Source of the DNA: Pseudodesulfovibrio sediminis
GTDB lineage: Bacteria; Desulfobacterota; Desulfovibrionia; Desulfovibrionales; Desulfovibrionaceae
Length of the DNA stretch: 64,000 nucleotides
Direction of reading: 5' to 3'
Assembly: GCF_020886695.1 (NCBI RefSeq)
Contig: NZ_AP024485.1
Span: 939,001-1,003,000 of the forward strand
A model generated the notes under the pieces. The model made no database searches and had not been told where the DNA came from. It saw only the letters and a program-made list of their open reading frames with translations. Numbering within the stretch: the first letter of the stretch is position 1; each line of letters begins with the position of its first letter. Below are positions 16,807 through 25,306 of this stretch, one piece after another. The translations under genes and the position numbers were made by a program.

Positions 16807-17373
16807 ATGAAAACAAGACGGATCATCTTGGCTGTCAGCGGGGCCAGCGGCAGTGTGTATGCCCATTCCCTGGTCAAAGCCCTCACCAATCGTGATGACG
16901 TGGAACTGCATGTCATCATCTCTCAGGCCGCCAGCAAGGTGCTGACCCTGGAGACAGATCTTTCCACAGAAGACCTGACGCGCGGGGCATCCGCATCCTA
17001 TGAGCCTGACGACATCGCAGCGCCACCGGCAAGCGGATCATGGAGACATGACGGCATGATTATCTGTCCCTGTTCCATGGCGACCCTGTCCGCCGTTGCC
17101 ACCGGATTCGGCCATACGCTGATCCACAGGGCCGCGGACGTTGCCCTGAAAGAGCGCAATCCGCTCATACTCGTCCCGCGCGAAACCCCCTACTCCGCCA
17201 TCCATCTGCAAAACATGCTCACGGTCACTCAGGCCGGAGCTGTAGTTATACCGGCAAGCCCGGGCTTTTATCATCGCCCTGCAACCATCGAGGATCTGGC
17301 CGATCAACTGGCCGGAAAGATTCTTGATCAACTGGACATCCCCCACACCTTGTTCCATAGGTGGGGCGAATAG
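16807..17373 (+). CDS. ubiX: Flavin prenyltransferase UbiX
   Basis: A 188-residue flavoprotein that prenylates FMN to make the prFMN cofactor of UbiD. Diagnostic pieces are the N-terminal AVSGASGSVYAHSL, the IICPCSMATLSAVATGF loop and the C-terminal PRETPYSAIHLQNMLTVTQAGA. Length is normal. It is followed nine bases later by a metallo-hydrolase gene. The matching ubiD lies 1.3 kb away in the other direction. Confidence 0.96.
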   Translation: MKTRRIILAVSGASGSVYAHSLVKALTNRDDVELHVIISQAASKVLTLETDLSTEDLTRGASASYEPDDIAAPPASGSWRHDGMIICPCSMATLSAVATGFGHTLIHRAADVALKERNPLILVPRETPYSAIHLQNMLTVTQAGAVVIPASPGFYHRPATIEDLADQLAGKILDQLDIPHTLFHRWGE

Positions 17374-17382
17374 GAGGATTTC

Positions 17383-18060
17383 ATGGAGATCACCTGGTTC
17401 GGTCACTCAAATTTCAGGCTCAAAGTAGCCAATGCGACCATGCTCATCGATCCTTTTTTTGTGGGCAATCCAACCTCGCCCACGACATATCAGGAAATCG
17501 AAGAGTGCAATCTTATTCTGGTCACCCACGACCACACAGACCACATCGGTCAGACATTGGAACTGGCTATCAAGCATGACGCCGAAGTGGTCGCCATCTT
17601 CGACGTCATTCAGGAACTAATTCACCTTGGCCTGCCTCAACATCTGGGCGTGGGAATGAACATCGGCGGCACGGTCAGCCGTCAGGGGGTGGACATCAAG
17701 ATGGTTCAGGCCATGCACTCCACCGTCAATGGCGCCCCCGCAGGATTCATCATCACCGATCCCAACGGATACTGCATCTACAACTCGGGTGACACCGGGC
17801 TGTTCGGAGACATGGAACTGTTCGGACAATTTCACGACATTGATATCGCCATACTCCCCATCGGCGGCCACTTCACCATGGACGCCCAACAGGCAGCATA
17901 CGCATGCAAACTCCTGGGATGCAAAAAAGTCATCCCGCAGCACTGGGGAACATTCGGTGTCTTGGCCAAAAGCACGGACTCTATGGCCGAACAGTTATCG
18001 CTGTTGGCACCGGACACGGAAATGGTAGAGCTGGAAATCGGTACGCCGGTGAAATTCTAA
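17383..18060 (+). CDS. UPF0173 metal-dependent hydrolase
   Basis: A 225-residue protein of the metallo-beta-lactamase fold. The ligands are visible in TWFGHSNFRL, the core THDHTDHIG motif, GDTGLFGDM and the C-terminal PQHWGTFG. UPF0173 members are cytosolic zinc hydrolases of unsettled substrate. It is co-transcribed with ubiX, and its stop overlaps the convergent uvrC stop by four bases. Confidence 0.9.
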   Translation: MEITWFGHSNFRLKVANATMLIDPFFVGNPTSPTTYQEIEECNLILVTHDHTDHIGQTLELAIKHDAEVVAIFDVIQELIHLGLPQHLGVGMNIGGTVSRQGVDIKMVQAMHSTVNGAPAGFIITDPNGYCIYNSGDTGLFGDMELFGQFHDIDIAILPIGGHFTMDAQQAAYACKLLGCKKVIPQHWGTFGVLAKSTDSMAEQLSLLAPDTEMVELEIGTPVKF

Positions 18061-19871
18061 GCAGTCCGTGACGCCTTCAGCGCCTGCAATGCGTCGAAAA
18101 TCTTTGCCGCCCGTTTCGCGCCGAGGGTCGGAAGGGCATTGATGGCCTGTTGATCGGCCTCGAGCATGACGTCCAGCGACTCAAAAGCGTCCCACAAGAT
18201 ACGGGCTGTTTTCGGCCCGATACCCGGGAGTGCGGTCAACTCGCTACTCAGCACCGCCTTCTTCCGCGCCCTTCGCTGACGGCCCAGCACAAACCGATGA
18301 GCCGTATCGCGCACCTTCTGCAGGAACAACAGCTCGGCACTCCCCGGTTTGACCGGCATGGGATTCTTCCGCCCCGGCCTGAAGATGAAATCTCCCAACT
18401 CTCCAGCCCGTCTGGACTCACCCTTGGCAATGGCCGCCAGCTCCCAACATCCGTCATCAAGGCATTCGGACAGGGCGTTTTCCACGGCAGACAATTGACC
18501 GCGCCCGCCATCAATAAGCACAAGATCAGGCCAAGGAGGCCCGGACTCCATGCGTCTCCTGGCCCAGGCAGCCAACGCAGCATAGTCATCACTGGTGTCC
18601 TCAAGCTCCGGAAAGGAGTACAAACGGGAAGCCTCCTTGTTTCGCCGCCCCTCTTCAAAGACAACCTGTCCCACACGCATGTTCGTGCCCCCCAGATGCG
18701 AGGCATCCACACATTCGATACGGGCTGGTTCCTCACGCAGCCGAAGGACTCGTTGCAACCGGGTCGTAATGGTATCCTTACGCTCCCGAGCCTGTCCGGC
18801 CACACTTTTGGCCAGACCAAGCAGCTTCTTTTCACGCGTATTTTGCGGTGAAGCGATCCGCACACTCTGTCCACCTCTATCAACAAGGACTTCAGTCAGC
18901 AGCGATTCCTCCGGTTCAAACGGAACAATGATCAATGAAGGAATGAAGCGTCCGGGGCCATAAAACTGAACGATAAAACTCTCCACAACTTCAACGCCCT
19001 CGTCCAACGTCAGGCCGGGCCAAAAAAACTGCTTTTCATCCAAAAGGCGGCCCTGGCGTATGAATAGCAGACCCAGACCAAGCCCCTGCTCGTTTTCGGC
19101 AAGGCCGATGACATCCCGATCCCGATTGTCATGAATGACCGCGACCTGCCCTTCAACGGTCTTTTGTACCGCCCGTATCTGATCCCGAAACTCTGCGGCC
19201 TGTTCAAAGGCCATCTCATTGGATGCCGCCTTCATCTTTCGACGCAGCGATTCGACCAATTCCCCGCTCCTGCCGGACAACAGCATTTCCACCCGATGAA
19301 CCATATCATTATATAAGGTGGAATCCACATCCTTAACGCAAGGTGCCCAGCACTGATGAATATCATGGTACAAACAAGGGCGTACCCGATTTTTGAAGGT
19401 TGAATCCGTGCACTTGCGCAGAGGGAATACCTTACCCAGCAGCTTCCACACTGTCCGGGCCGCAGCCGCAGAGGTAAACGGCCCGAAATAGACAGACCCG
19501 TCACGGGCCGCTTTGCGCGTTATGTATAGTCGAGGGTATTCGGCCTGCTTGTCCAGTTTGAAGAGCACATACTGTTTATCGTCCTTGAGCACGATGTTGT
19601 ATCGAGGCCGATGCTTTTTAATCAGCCCGGACTCCAACAGGAGGGCTTCTTTTTCTGTCGAGGTCAACAGGATGTCGATCTGCCGGATATGGCTGACCAG
19701 GGCCACGGTCTTGGGGGTGTGCCCAGCACTTCGCTGAAAATAGGAAGACAACCGCTTGCGCAGACTCTTCGCCTTGCCCACATAGAGGATATGCCCCTGT
19801 CCATTCTTCATCAAATAGACACCGGGAGACTCTGGATAACTGGAGGCCAAAAATTTGAACTTTTCACTCAT
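18057..19871 (-). CDS. uvrC: Excinuclease ABC subunit C
   Basis: A 604-residue nucleotide-excision-repair nuclease. The N-terminal GIY-YIG domain (SPGVYLMKNGQGHILYVGKA), the UVR segment for UvrB contact near residue 210, the RNase H-like 5' incision domain (IECVDASHLGGTN, LVLIDGGRGQLSA) and the C-terminal helix-hairpin-helix pair (ALPGIGPKTA, LPTLGAKRA) are all present. The length is full. ATG at 19871. Confidence 0.97.
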   Translation of the reverse strand: MSEKFKFLASSYPESPGVYLMKNGQGHILYVGKAKSLRKRLSSYFQRSAGHTPKTVALVSHIRQIDILLTSTEKEALLLESGLIKKHRPRYNIVLKDDKQYVLFKLDKQAEYPRLYITRKAARDGSVYFGPFTSAAAARTVWKLLGKVFPLRKCTDSTFKNRVRPCLYHDIHQCWAPCVKDVDSTLYNDMVHRVEMLLSGRSGELVESLRRKMKAASNEMAFEQAAEFRDQIRAVQKTVEGQVAVIHDNRDRDVIGLAENEQGLGLGLLFIRQGRLLDEKQFFWPGLTLDEGVEVVESFIVQFYGPGRFIPSLIIVPFEPEESLLTEVLVDRGGQSVRIASPQNTREKKLLGLAKSVAGQARERKDTITTRLQRVLRLREEPARIECVDASHLGGTNMRVGQVVFEEGRRNKEASRLYSFPELEDTSDDYAALAAWARRRMESGPPWPDLVLIDGGRGQLSAVENALSECLDDGCWELAAIAKGESRRAGELGDFIFRPGRKNPMPVKPGSAELLFLQKVRDTAHRFVLGRQRRARKKAVLSSELTALPGIGPKTARILWDAFESLDVMLEADQQAINALPTLGAKRAAKIFDALQALKASRTA

Positions 19872-20001
19872 GACAGTGTTGTATTTTCCCTACACGAATT
19901 TTGCTAAAGTCGACTATACTGGATTTTATTGAACAAATCACCTTTCTTAGATACACTCCTAAACACTTGTAAACATGAACTTTAATACCACTAAGACGAT
20001 C

Positions 20002-20031
20002 TTGAAAGTACAATTTTTTGCACAGTATAAA
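20002..20031 (+). promoter_or_regulatory. Promoter of the porin gene
   Basis: TTGAAA (20002-20007), 18 bases, TATAAA (20026-20031) in a very AT-rich stretch. The leader would be about 110 bases, with an imperfect pairing between CCCCTTG (about 20065) and CAGGGG (about 20097) that may stabilise the message. Confidence 0.55.
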
Positions 20032-20151
20032 AATTTTAACTTTTTTACTTTTTTTGCTCTCAACCCCTTGTCAAAGCCCGCAAGCTACGATACATCAGGG
20101 GCAGTTAAGGCGCTTACTTGGTCTTTAATTGCAAAGAAAGGAAGAATTATT

Positions 20152-21459
20152 ATGAAACGTTTGACTCTGCTTGCAGTCGCCCTGGTCATGGTACTGGGTA
20201 TGGCTGTATCCGCGTCCGCCGCTCCCGAGGTCACCATCTCGGGTAACGTGCTGGTTAACGCCATCTGGAAATCCAACTGGGATTTCACCAAGAACTCCTC
20301 TAACAAAGCCATGGAAATCCGCCAGCGTGCAGATCTCTACTTCACCGCCACTGCCAACGAGAACCTGAAAGCCGTCATCGGCCTGCGTTCCGTGAAAGGC
20401 ACCTGGGGTCAAGGCGAATACGACAACGACACCGCTGGTTCCGGTACTAACTCTACCCTCAGCTTCCGTGACGTTTACATCGACTACAACTGGCCCGGAA
20501 CTGAAGTCAACATCAAGACCGGTCTGTACAATGTCGCTCTGCCCACCGCTGTTGGCGGTGGCTCCCAGATCATGGCTGGCCGCGTTGGCGCCATGATGGT
20601 GTCCGCTCCCCTGACCGAGAACGTCTCTGTCCTGGGTGGTTACGCTCGCGTGACCGACAATGACACCGAGGCTCTCACTCAGGCTAGCAACGACATGGAC
20701 TACCTGGATGCTTACATCCTGGCTCTGCCTGTCAGCCTGGAAGGTGTTTCCTTCTCCCCCTACGTTGCCTACGGTAACGGTGGCCAGAACTACAACGGTG
20801 GTACCGGCGACGAAATCAATGCATACTGGATTGGTTCCGACTTCACCATGAACATGTTTGATCCCTTCGTTCTGAAGGCTGACCTTGCTTATGGTAACAT
20901 GGACGCTGAGACCGATGCTAGCGAAGCTAACGGTTGGTGGTTCGACGTTGCTCTGGACTACACCGGTTTTGATTTCGCTACCATGTCCGCCTACTTCGTC
21001 TACACCTCCGGTTCCGACGACGACACCAGCGATGGTGCTGAAGCTATGCCTGTTATCCAGTCTGACTGGGCTGTTGGCTCCTTCTTCTTCGGCGGTGGTG
21101 GTATCACCTCTGATGACATCAACGGTGGCGACACCCAACTGGGTTACTGGATCCTCGGCTTCTCTGCCACTGACATCCAGTCCTTCGCTGAAGGTCTGAC
21201 TCACGACTTCCATGTCCTGTACGCTAAGGGTACCAACGACGACGCTCTTGCTGACAACACTATCACCCTCGGCGCTGGCCTGACCGACAAGGACTCCCTG
21301 TGGGAAGTTGACTTCAACACCATGTACCAGATCTACGACGAACTGACTCTGTACACCCAGATTGGTTACATCAACGCCGACTACGACGATGATACCTGGG
21401 CTGCAGACCTTCAGGACGACGCCTGGAAGTTCGCTACTGGTATGGTCTACCAGTTCTAA
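20152..21459 (+). CDS. Outer-membrane porin (Desulfovibrio homotrimeric-porin type)
   Basis: A 435-residue beta-barrel protein with signal peptide MKRLTLLAVALVMVLGMAV and cleavage after SASA. The mature part alternates aromatic and small residues, is rich in Asp, Gly and Thr, and ends in a Phe (KFATGMVYQF), the outer-membrane insertion signature. The start at 20152 follows AAAGGAAG; the longer frame from 19975 is untranslated leader. Codon use is strongly biased (GCT, GGT, AAC, TAC, CTG), unlike its neighbours, and points to very high expression. Its own strong terminator follows. It probably forms the main diffusion pore. Confidence 0.9.
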   Translation: MKRLTLLAVALVMVLGMAVSASAAPEVTISGNVLVNAIWKSNWDFTKNSSNKAMEIRQRADLYFTATANENLKAVIGLRSVKGTWGQGEYDNDTAGSGTNSTLSFRDVYIDYNWPGTEVNIKTGLYNVALPTAVGGGSQIMAGRVGAMMVSAPLTENVSVLGGYARVTDNDTEALTQASNDMDYLDAYILALPVSLEGVSFSPYVAYGNGGQNYNGGTGDEINAYWIGSDFTMNMFDPFVLKADLAYGNMDAETDASEANGWWFDVALDYTGFDFATMSAYFVYTSGSDDDTSDGAEAMPVIQSDWAVGSFFFGGGGITSDDINGGDTQLGYWILGFSATDIQSFAEGLTHDFHVLYAKGTNDDALADNTITLGAGLTDKDSLWEVDFNTMYQIYDELTLYTQIGYINADYDDDTWAADLQDDAWKFATGMVYQF

Positions 21460-21504
21460 GACTACTTAGAACTAAGCTGAAAAGCTTATAAGCCAAGTAA
21501 CGCC

Positions 21505-21542
21505 AGAGGGCCGGGGAGTGCAAACCCCGGCCCTCTTTTTTG
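21505..21542 (+). terminator. Strong terminator of the porin gene
   Basis: A 12-bp G/C-rich stem AGAGGGCCGGGG / CCCCGGCCCTCT (21505-21516 and 21525-21536), eight-base loop, then a T run. Confidence 0.93.
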
Positions 21543-21678
21543 TTTGATTTCAGCCCTCTGTAATCACGTTTTTTTGCTAGGCATACCACCAATTCTGCAT
21601 CCATGTACGCGCTCGACTTTTGCTCGGCGGTCGGCTATATACCATCCCCTTAACGCACAACATTTTTTAGAGGTCGTC

Positions 21679-22983
21679 ATGCCCTGCAGAGAACTGACAT
21701 ATACAGACAACAAAGACTGGATCGCCATCGAAGAATGGCTTGAACAACGCAAAGACCCTGATACCAATGTGGATTCATTGGTTCGAAATATTCTTGCCGA
21801 CGTAAAAACCAGAGGTGACGAAGCCTTGGTGGAGTACACCCGCAAATTCGACTGCGACAGCCTTGAGGTCGAATCCCTGCGCGTCCCCGCCGCGCTTATT
21901 CAGGCCGCACTCGCAGACATCCCGAAAGCAGATGTCGCCATCCTGGAAGAATCCATTGACCGCGTCAGGACTTTTCACCTGAATCAAAAGGAAAAATCCT
22001 GGTGGACCACAGCCGAAGACGGCACGGTTCTCGGCCAGATGGTACGCCCTGTCGACCGTGTTGGCCTGTATGTTCCCGGCGGTCAGGGCGGCGAAACACC
22101 CCTTATTTCCAGCCTGATCATGAACGCTATTCCGGCACAGGTGGCAGGCGTTGAGTCCATTGCCGTGACCTCGCCTCCGCGACAGGATGGTACGCTGAAC
22201 CCATATATTCTGGCCACAGCCGCTCTGCTCGAACTGGACGAAATCTATCTTTCCGGTTCAGCCTGGGCCATTGCCGCCCTGGCCTTTGGCACACAGTCCA
22301 TCGCCCCATGCGATGTCCTTGCCGGTCCGGGTAATATCTTCGTGGCCACGGCAAAAGCGCAGCTCATCGGACAAGTGGGAATCGACATGGTGGCAGGCCC
22401 CAGCGAAATCGTCATCCTGGCTGATGATTCCGCCACTCCTGCCTGGCTGGCAGCCGACATGCTCTCCCAGGCAGAGCACGACCCCATTGCCGCATCCATT
22501 CTGGTCACCCCGGAAAAAGCCTTGGCCGAAGCGGTCAGAAAAGAACTTGTCAGCCAGTGCAAGGCTCTGCCACGCAACGAGATCGCAGCCAAATCACTGA
22601 AAGACTGGGGAGCCATCATCACTGTTCCCAATATGGAAGCCGGCGCAGAGCTGGTCAACCAACTGGCTGCCGAACACCTTGAACTCGCACTGGCAGACCC
22701 GTGGACCATGCTCGGTTCCATTCGCCATGCCGGAGCCATCTTCATGGGGCACAACTCCCCTGAACCGGTGGGAGATTACTTTGCAGGTCCCAACCACGTC
22801 CTGCCGACCCTGCGCACAGTCCGCTTTTCTTCAGCGTTATCCGTTCAGAATTTCTGTAAAAAGTCCAGTGTTATTGCGACCAGCTCAGCCTATGTTGCCG
22901 AGCATGGCGACAAGATAGCGCGCCTCGCGCGACTGGAAGGACTCGAAGCCCACGCACGTAGCGTTGAAACACGCATCAAATAA
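21679..22983 (+). CDS. hisD: Histidinol dehydrogenase
   Basis: A 434-residue zinc enzyme for the last two steps of histidine synthesis, histidinol to histidine with NAD. Typical segments include GLYVPGGQGGETPLISS, CDVLAGPGNIFVATAK, EIVILADDSATP, SQAEHDP and AAEHLELA, with the zinc and catalytic His and Glu residues. I chose the ATG at 21679 after AGAGGTCGTC, since the longer frame to 21544 covers the terminator region. It is the first gene of a long plus-strand run and is separated from other his genes. Confidence 0.96.
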   Translation: MPCRELTYTDNKDWIAIEEWLEQRKDPDTNVDSLVRNILADVKTRGDEALVEYTRKFDCDSLEVESLRVPAALIQAALADIPKADVAILEESIDRVRTFHLNQKEKSWWTTAEDGTVLGQMVRPVDRVGLYVPGGQGGETPLISSLIMNAIPAQVAGVESIAVTSPPRQDGTLNPYILATAALLELDEIYLSGSAWAIAALAFGTQSIAPCDVLAGPGNIFVATAKAQLIGQVGIDMVAGPSEIVILADDSATPAWLAADMLSQAEHDPIAASILVTPEKALAEAVRKELVSQCKALPRNEIAAKSLKDWGAIITVPNMEAGAELVNQLAAEHLELALADPWTMLGSIRHAGAIFMGHNSPEPVGDYFAGPNHVLPTLRTVRFSSALSVQNFCKKSSVIATSSAYVAEHGDKIARLARLEGLEAHARSVETRIK

Positions 22984-23010
22984 TACCTTATACTAAAGGG
23001 AGACTTGTTC

Positions 23011-23904
23011 ATGGCCGTTCTTGAAACCAACATCACCGAATATCCGCTCATCTCCAAGGGCAAGGTTCGTGACATCTACGAGATCGACGACAACACCTTG
23101 CTGCTGGTGACCACGGACCGCCTTTCCGCATTTGATGTGGTCATGTCCGATCCCATTGCTGACAAAGGGAAGGTTCTCAACCAGATCACCCTGTTCTGGA
23201 TGGACATGATGAAAGACCTGGTTCCCAACCACATCATCGCCACCAATGTGGATGACTACCCAGAGCCGCTGCATAAATATAAAGAGGAGTTGCAGGATCG
23301 TTCCGTACTGGCAAAAAAGGCCACTCCGCTTCCCATCGAATGCATCGTCCGCGGCTTCATTACCGGTTCCGGCTGGGCCGACTACCAGAAAACCGGTGAA
23401 GTCTGTGGGCACAAGCTGCCCCCGAACCTGCGGGAATCCGAGATGCTTGAAAAAGCCATCTTCACCCCGTCCACCAAAGCGGATCTGGGCGACCACGATG
23501 AAAACATCACCCTGGAAGCCGCTGCCGAACTGATTGGCGACGAGATGATGCGCAAGGTGGAAAAACTGGCGCTGGACATCTACACCCGAGCCCGCGACTA
23601 TGCCAAACAAAGAGGCATTCTCATCGCAGATACCAAATTCGAGTTCGGCACCATTGACGGCGATTTGATTTTCATCGACGAAGCCCTGACCCCTGATTCC
23701 TCCCGCTTCTGGCCGGAAGAAGGATACGAACCAGGCAAGTCACAACCCAGTTTCGACAAGCAGTACTTCCGCGACTGGCTGGTGGAGATCGGCTTCAACA
23801 AGCAACCTCCGGCACCGGCCATTCCCGCTGATATCGCCGAACAGACTCGTGCCAAATACCTTGAAGCGTACAAGCTGTTGACCGGCGAAGACCTCAAAAT
23901 CTAG
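23011..23904 (+). CDS. purC: SAICAR synthetase
   Basis: A 297-residue enzyme joining CAIR and aspartate in purine synthesis. It shows KGKVRDIYEIDDNTLLLV, TDRLSAFDVVM, the ECIVRGFITGSGW segment and IDEALTPDSSRFW. The ATG at 23011 follows GGGAG and is preferred to the start at 23005. It lies 27 bases after hisD and is followed at ten bases by a tiny membrane-peptide gene. Confidence 0.96.
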   Translation: MAVLETNITEYPLISKGKVRDIYEIDDNTLLLVTTDRLSAFDVVMSDPIADKGKVLNQITLFWMDMMKDLVPNHIIATNVDDYPEPLHKYKEELQDRSVLAKKATPLPIECIVRGFITGSGWADYQKTGEVCGHKLPPNLRESEMLEKAIFTPSTKADLGDHDENITLEAAAELIGDEMMRKVEKLALDIYTRARDYAKQRGILIADTKFEFGTIDGDLIFIDEALTPDSSRFWPEEGYEPGKSQPSFDKQYFRDWLVEIGFNKQPPAPAIPADIAEQTRAKYLEAYKLLTGEDLKI

Positions 23905-23913
23905 GAGGCGTAC

Positions 23914-24003
23914 ATGCAGGAATGGTTACAACTCGCAGGGCTTATCGCCCTTGGCCTCATTGCTGGACGATTCCTGCGAAGCAAGTTCGGCGGTGGAAAT
24001 TGA
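23914..24003 (+). CDS. 29-residue single-pass membrane peptide
   Basis: An ATG at 23914, five bases after a perfect AGGAGG, opens a 30-codon frame ending TGA at 24001-24003. The product begins MQEWLQLAGLIALGL, has one hydrophobic segment (LAGLIALGLIAG, about residues 7-18) and ends in a basic, Gly-rich tail (RFLRSKFGGGN). That fits an inner-membrane peptide with cytoplasmic positive tail. It starts ten bases after purC and precedes the rpsF leader. Function is unknown. Confidence 0.6.
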   Translation: MQEWLQLAGLIALGLIAGRFLRSKFGGGN

Positions 24004-24180
24004 GGTCCGGGCAATGACAAATGTGGCTGGACGCCGCCTGATAAAAATGATGATAATAAATAGATAGACCAAGAGGGAAGCCGTCCGACTTGACAGGCGC
24101 GGCAAATGAAACTAATAAACCCCCTCTTGCCTTGCTCTCTTCCGCGTGGAAGAGGGCCTATGACCAAAAGGAGTTCAAAA

Positions 24181-24471
24181 ATGGCAAACAATTACGAGAC
24201 GCTCGTCCTTCTCTCCCCGGAGTTGGCTGAGGAAGACAGGAAAGGTATCCTGACTTCTCTCACCGACATCGTGGACCGCGAAGGCGGCTCAATGGTTGAG
24301 ACCGATGACTGGGGCATGCGCCAGCTGGCCTACCCTGTCGAGAAGCAGACCCGTGGATACTACGTACGCCTTGTGTACGACGCTCCTGGCGCTCTGGTTG
24401 CAGAACTGGAACGCAATATCCGCATCACAGACGGCATCTTCAAGTTCATGACCGTCAAACTGGCTGCCTAG
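24181..24471 (+). CDS. rpsF: Ribosomal protein S6
   Basis: A 96-residue S6 with [28 protein letters not shown] and [18 protein letters not shown]. The ATG at 24181 follows AAAAGGAG; the longer frame from 24106 is leader. It heads the usual rpsF-rpsR-rplI group. The leader at 24004-24180 contains a GCCG..CGGC pairing with CCG repeats at about 24079-24104 that might be the S6:S18 autoregulatory site, but I could not prove it. Confidence 0.96.
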   Translation: MANNYETLVLLSPELAEEDRKGILTSLTDIVDREGGSMVETDDWGMRQLAYPVEKQTRGYYVRLVYDAPGALVAELERNIRITDGIFKFMTVKLAA

Positions 24472-24482
24472 GAGGTCTTACC

Positions 24483-24746
24483 ATGGCATTTCAGAAAAGA
24501 TTTACCCCGAGGAAGAAGTTCTGCCGCTTCTGTGCGGACAAGGAACTGCCCCTGGATTACAAGCGCCCCGATATCCTTCGTGATTTCGTGACCGAACGCG
24601 GCAAGATCATTGCCCGTCGCATCACCGGCACCTGTGCTAAGCACCAGCGCCGCCTGACCAACGAAATTAAACGCGCCCGTCAGATGGCTCTCCTGTTCTA
24701 CACCACCGTTCACAGCACTGATGTGAAAAAGCGTAGCTCCATGTAA
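24483..24746 (+). CDS. rpsR: Ribosomal protein S18
   Basis: An 87-residue basic protein with KKFCRFC near the N-terminus and [31 protein letters not shown] in the core, as in S18, the partner of S6 on the 30S platform. Both Cys of the CRFC motif remain, so this is the zinc-type (C+) form or close to it. A strong AGGAGG precedes the ATG. Confidence 0.96.
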   Translation: MAFQKRFTPRKKFCRFCADKELPLDYKRPDILRDFVTERGKIIARRITGTCAKHQRRLTNEIKRARQMALLFYTTVHSTDVKKRSSM

Positions 24747-24760
24747 GGGGGGAGAACCAC

Positions 24761-25306
24761 ATGAAACTTATCCTTCGCGCTGACGTCGACGCTCTTGGTC
24801 GACTCGGAGATATCGTCACAGTCAAGCCCGGCTACGGTCGCAACTACCTGATTCCTCAGGGACTTGCCAAGCCGGCTACCAAAGCAAACCTCAAGGCTTT
24901 CGAACTCGAACGCCGCAAACTGCAGGAACAGGCAGATTCTCTGCGCGCTCAGGCCGAAGGCTTGGCAGCAAAGATTGCCGCCACTCCTGTCGACATCGAA
25001 GTCCGCGTTGGTGAAGGCGACAAGCTGTACGGCTCTGTTACCAGCATCAACATTGGCGATGCCATGGAAGCTGCCGGTGTCAACATCGATCGCCGCAAGA
25101 TCATCCTGTCCGATCCCATTCGCTCCCTGGGCGAATACGACATTGAGATCCGCCTGCACCCCGACGTGCGCGGCGAGCTGAAGCTCACCGTCTCCCGTCA
25201 TGGTGGCCCGATCGTCGAAGACATTGAAGAACCTGTTGAAGAAAAGGCCGAGGCCGTCGAGGAATCCGTAGAGAATGCCGCAGACGCCGAAACCGAAGAG
25301 GCATAG
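24761..25306 (+). CDS. rplI: Ribosomal protein L9, with acidic C-terminal extension
   Basis: A 181-residue L9: MKLILRADVDALGRLGDIV, VKPGYGRNYLIPQGLA, the long connecting helix (about residues 45-75) and the C-terminal 23S-binding domain ending near residue 148. An extra tail of about 30 mostly Glu, Val and Ala residues follows, so the protein is longer than the usual 148-150. The last part of the tail is coded by DNA that also encodes the start of dnaB in another frame. Confidence 0.95.
   Translation: MKLILRADVDALGRLGDIVTVKPGYGRNYLIPQGLAKPATKANLKAFELERRKLQEQADSLRAQAEGLAAKIAATPVDIEVRVGEGDKLYGSVTSINIGDAMEAAGVNIDRRKIILSDPIRSLGEYDIEIRLHPDVRGELKLTVSRHGGPIVEDIEEPVEEKAEAVEESVENAADAETEEA

Noticed and set aside
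20125-21213. 362-codon minus-strand frame opposite the porin
   Set aside because: An antisense product of the porin's strong codon bias.
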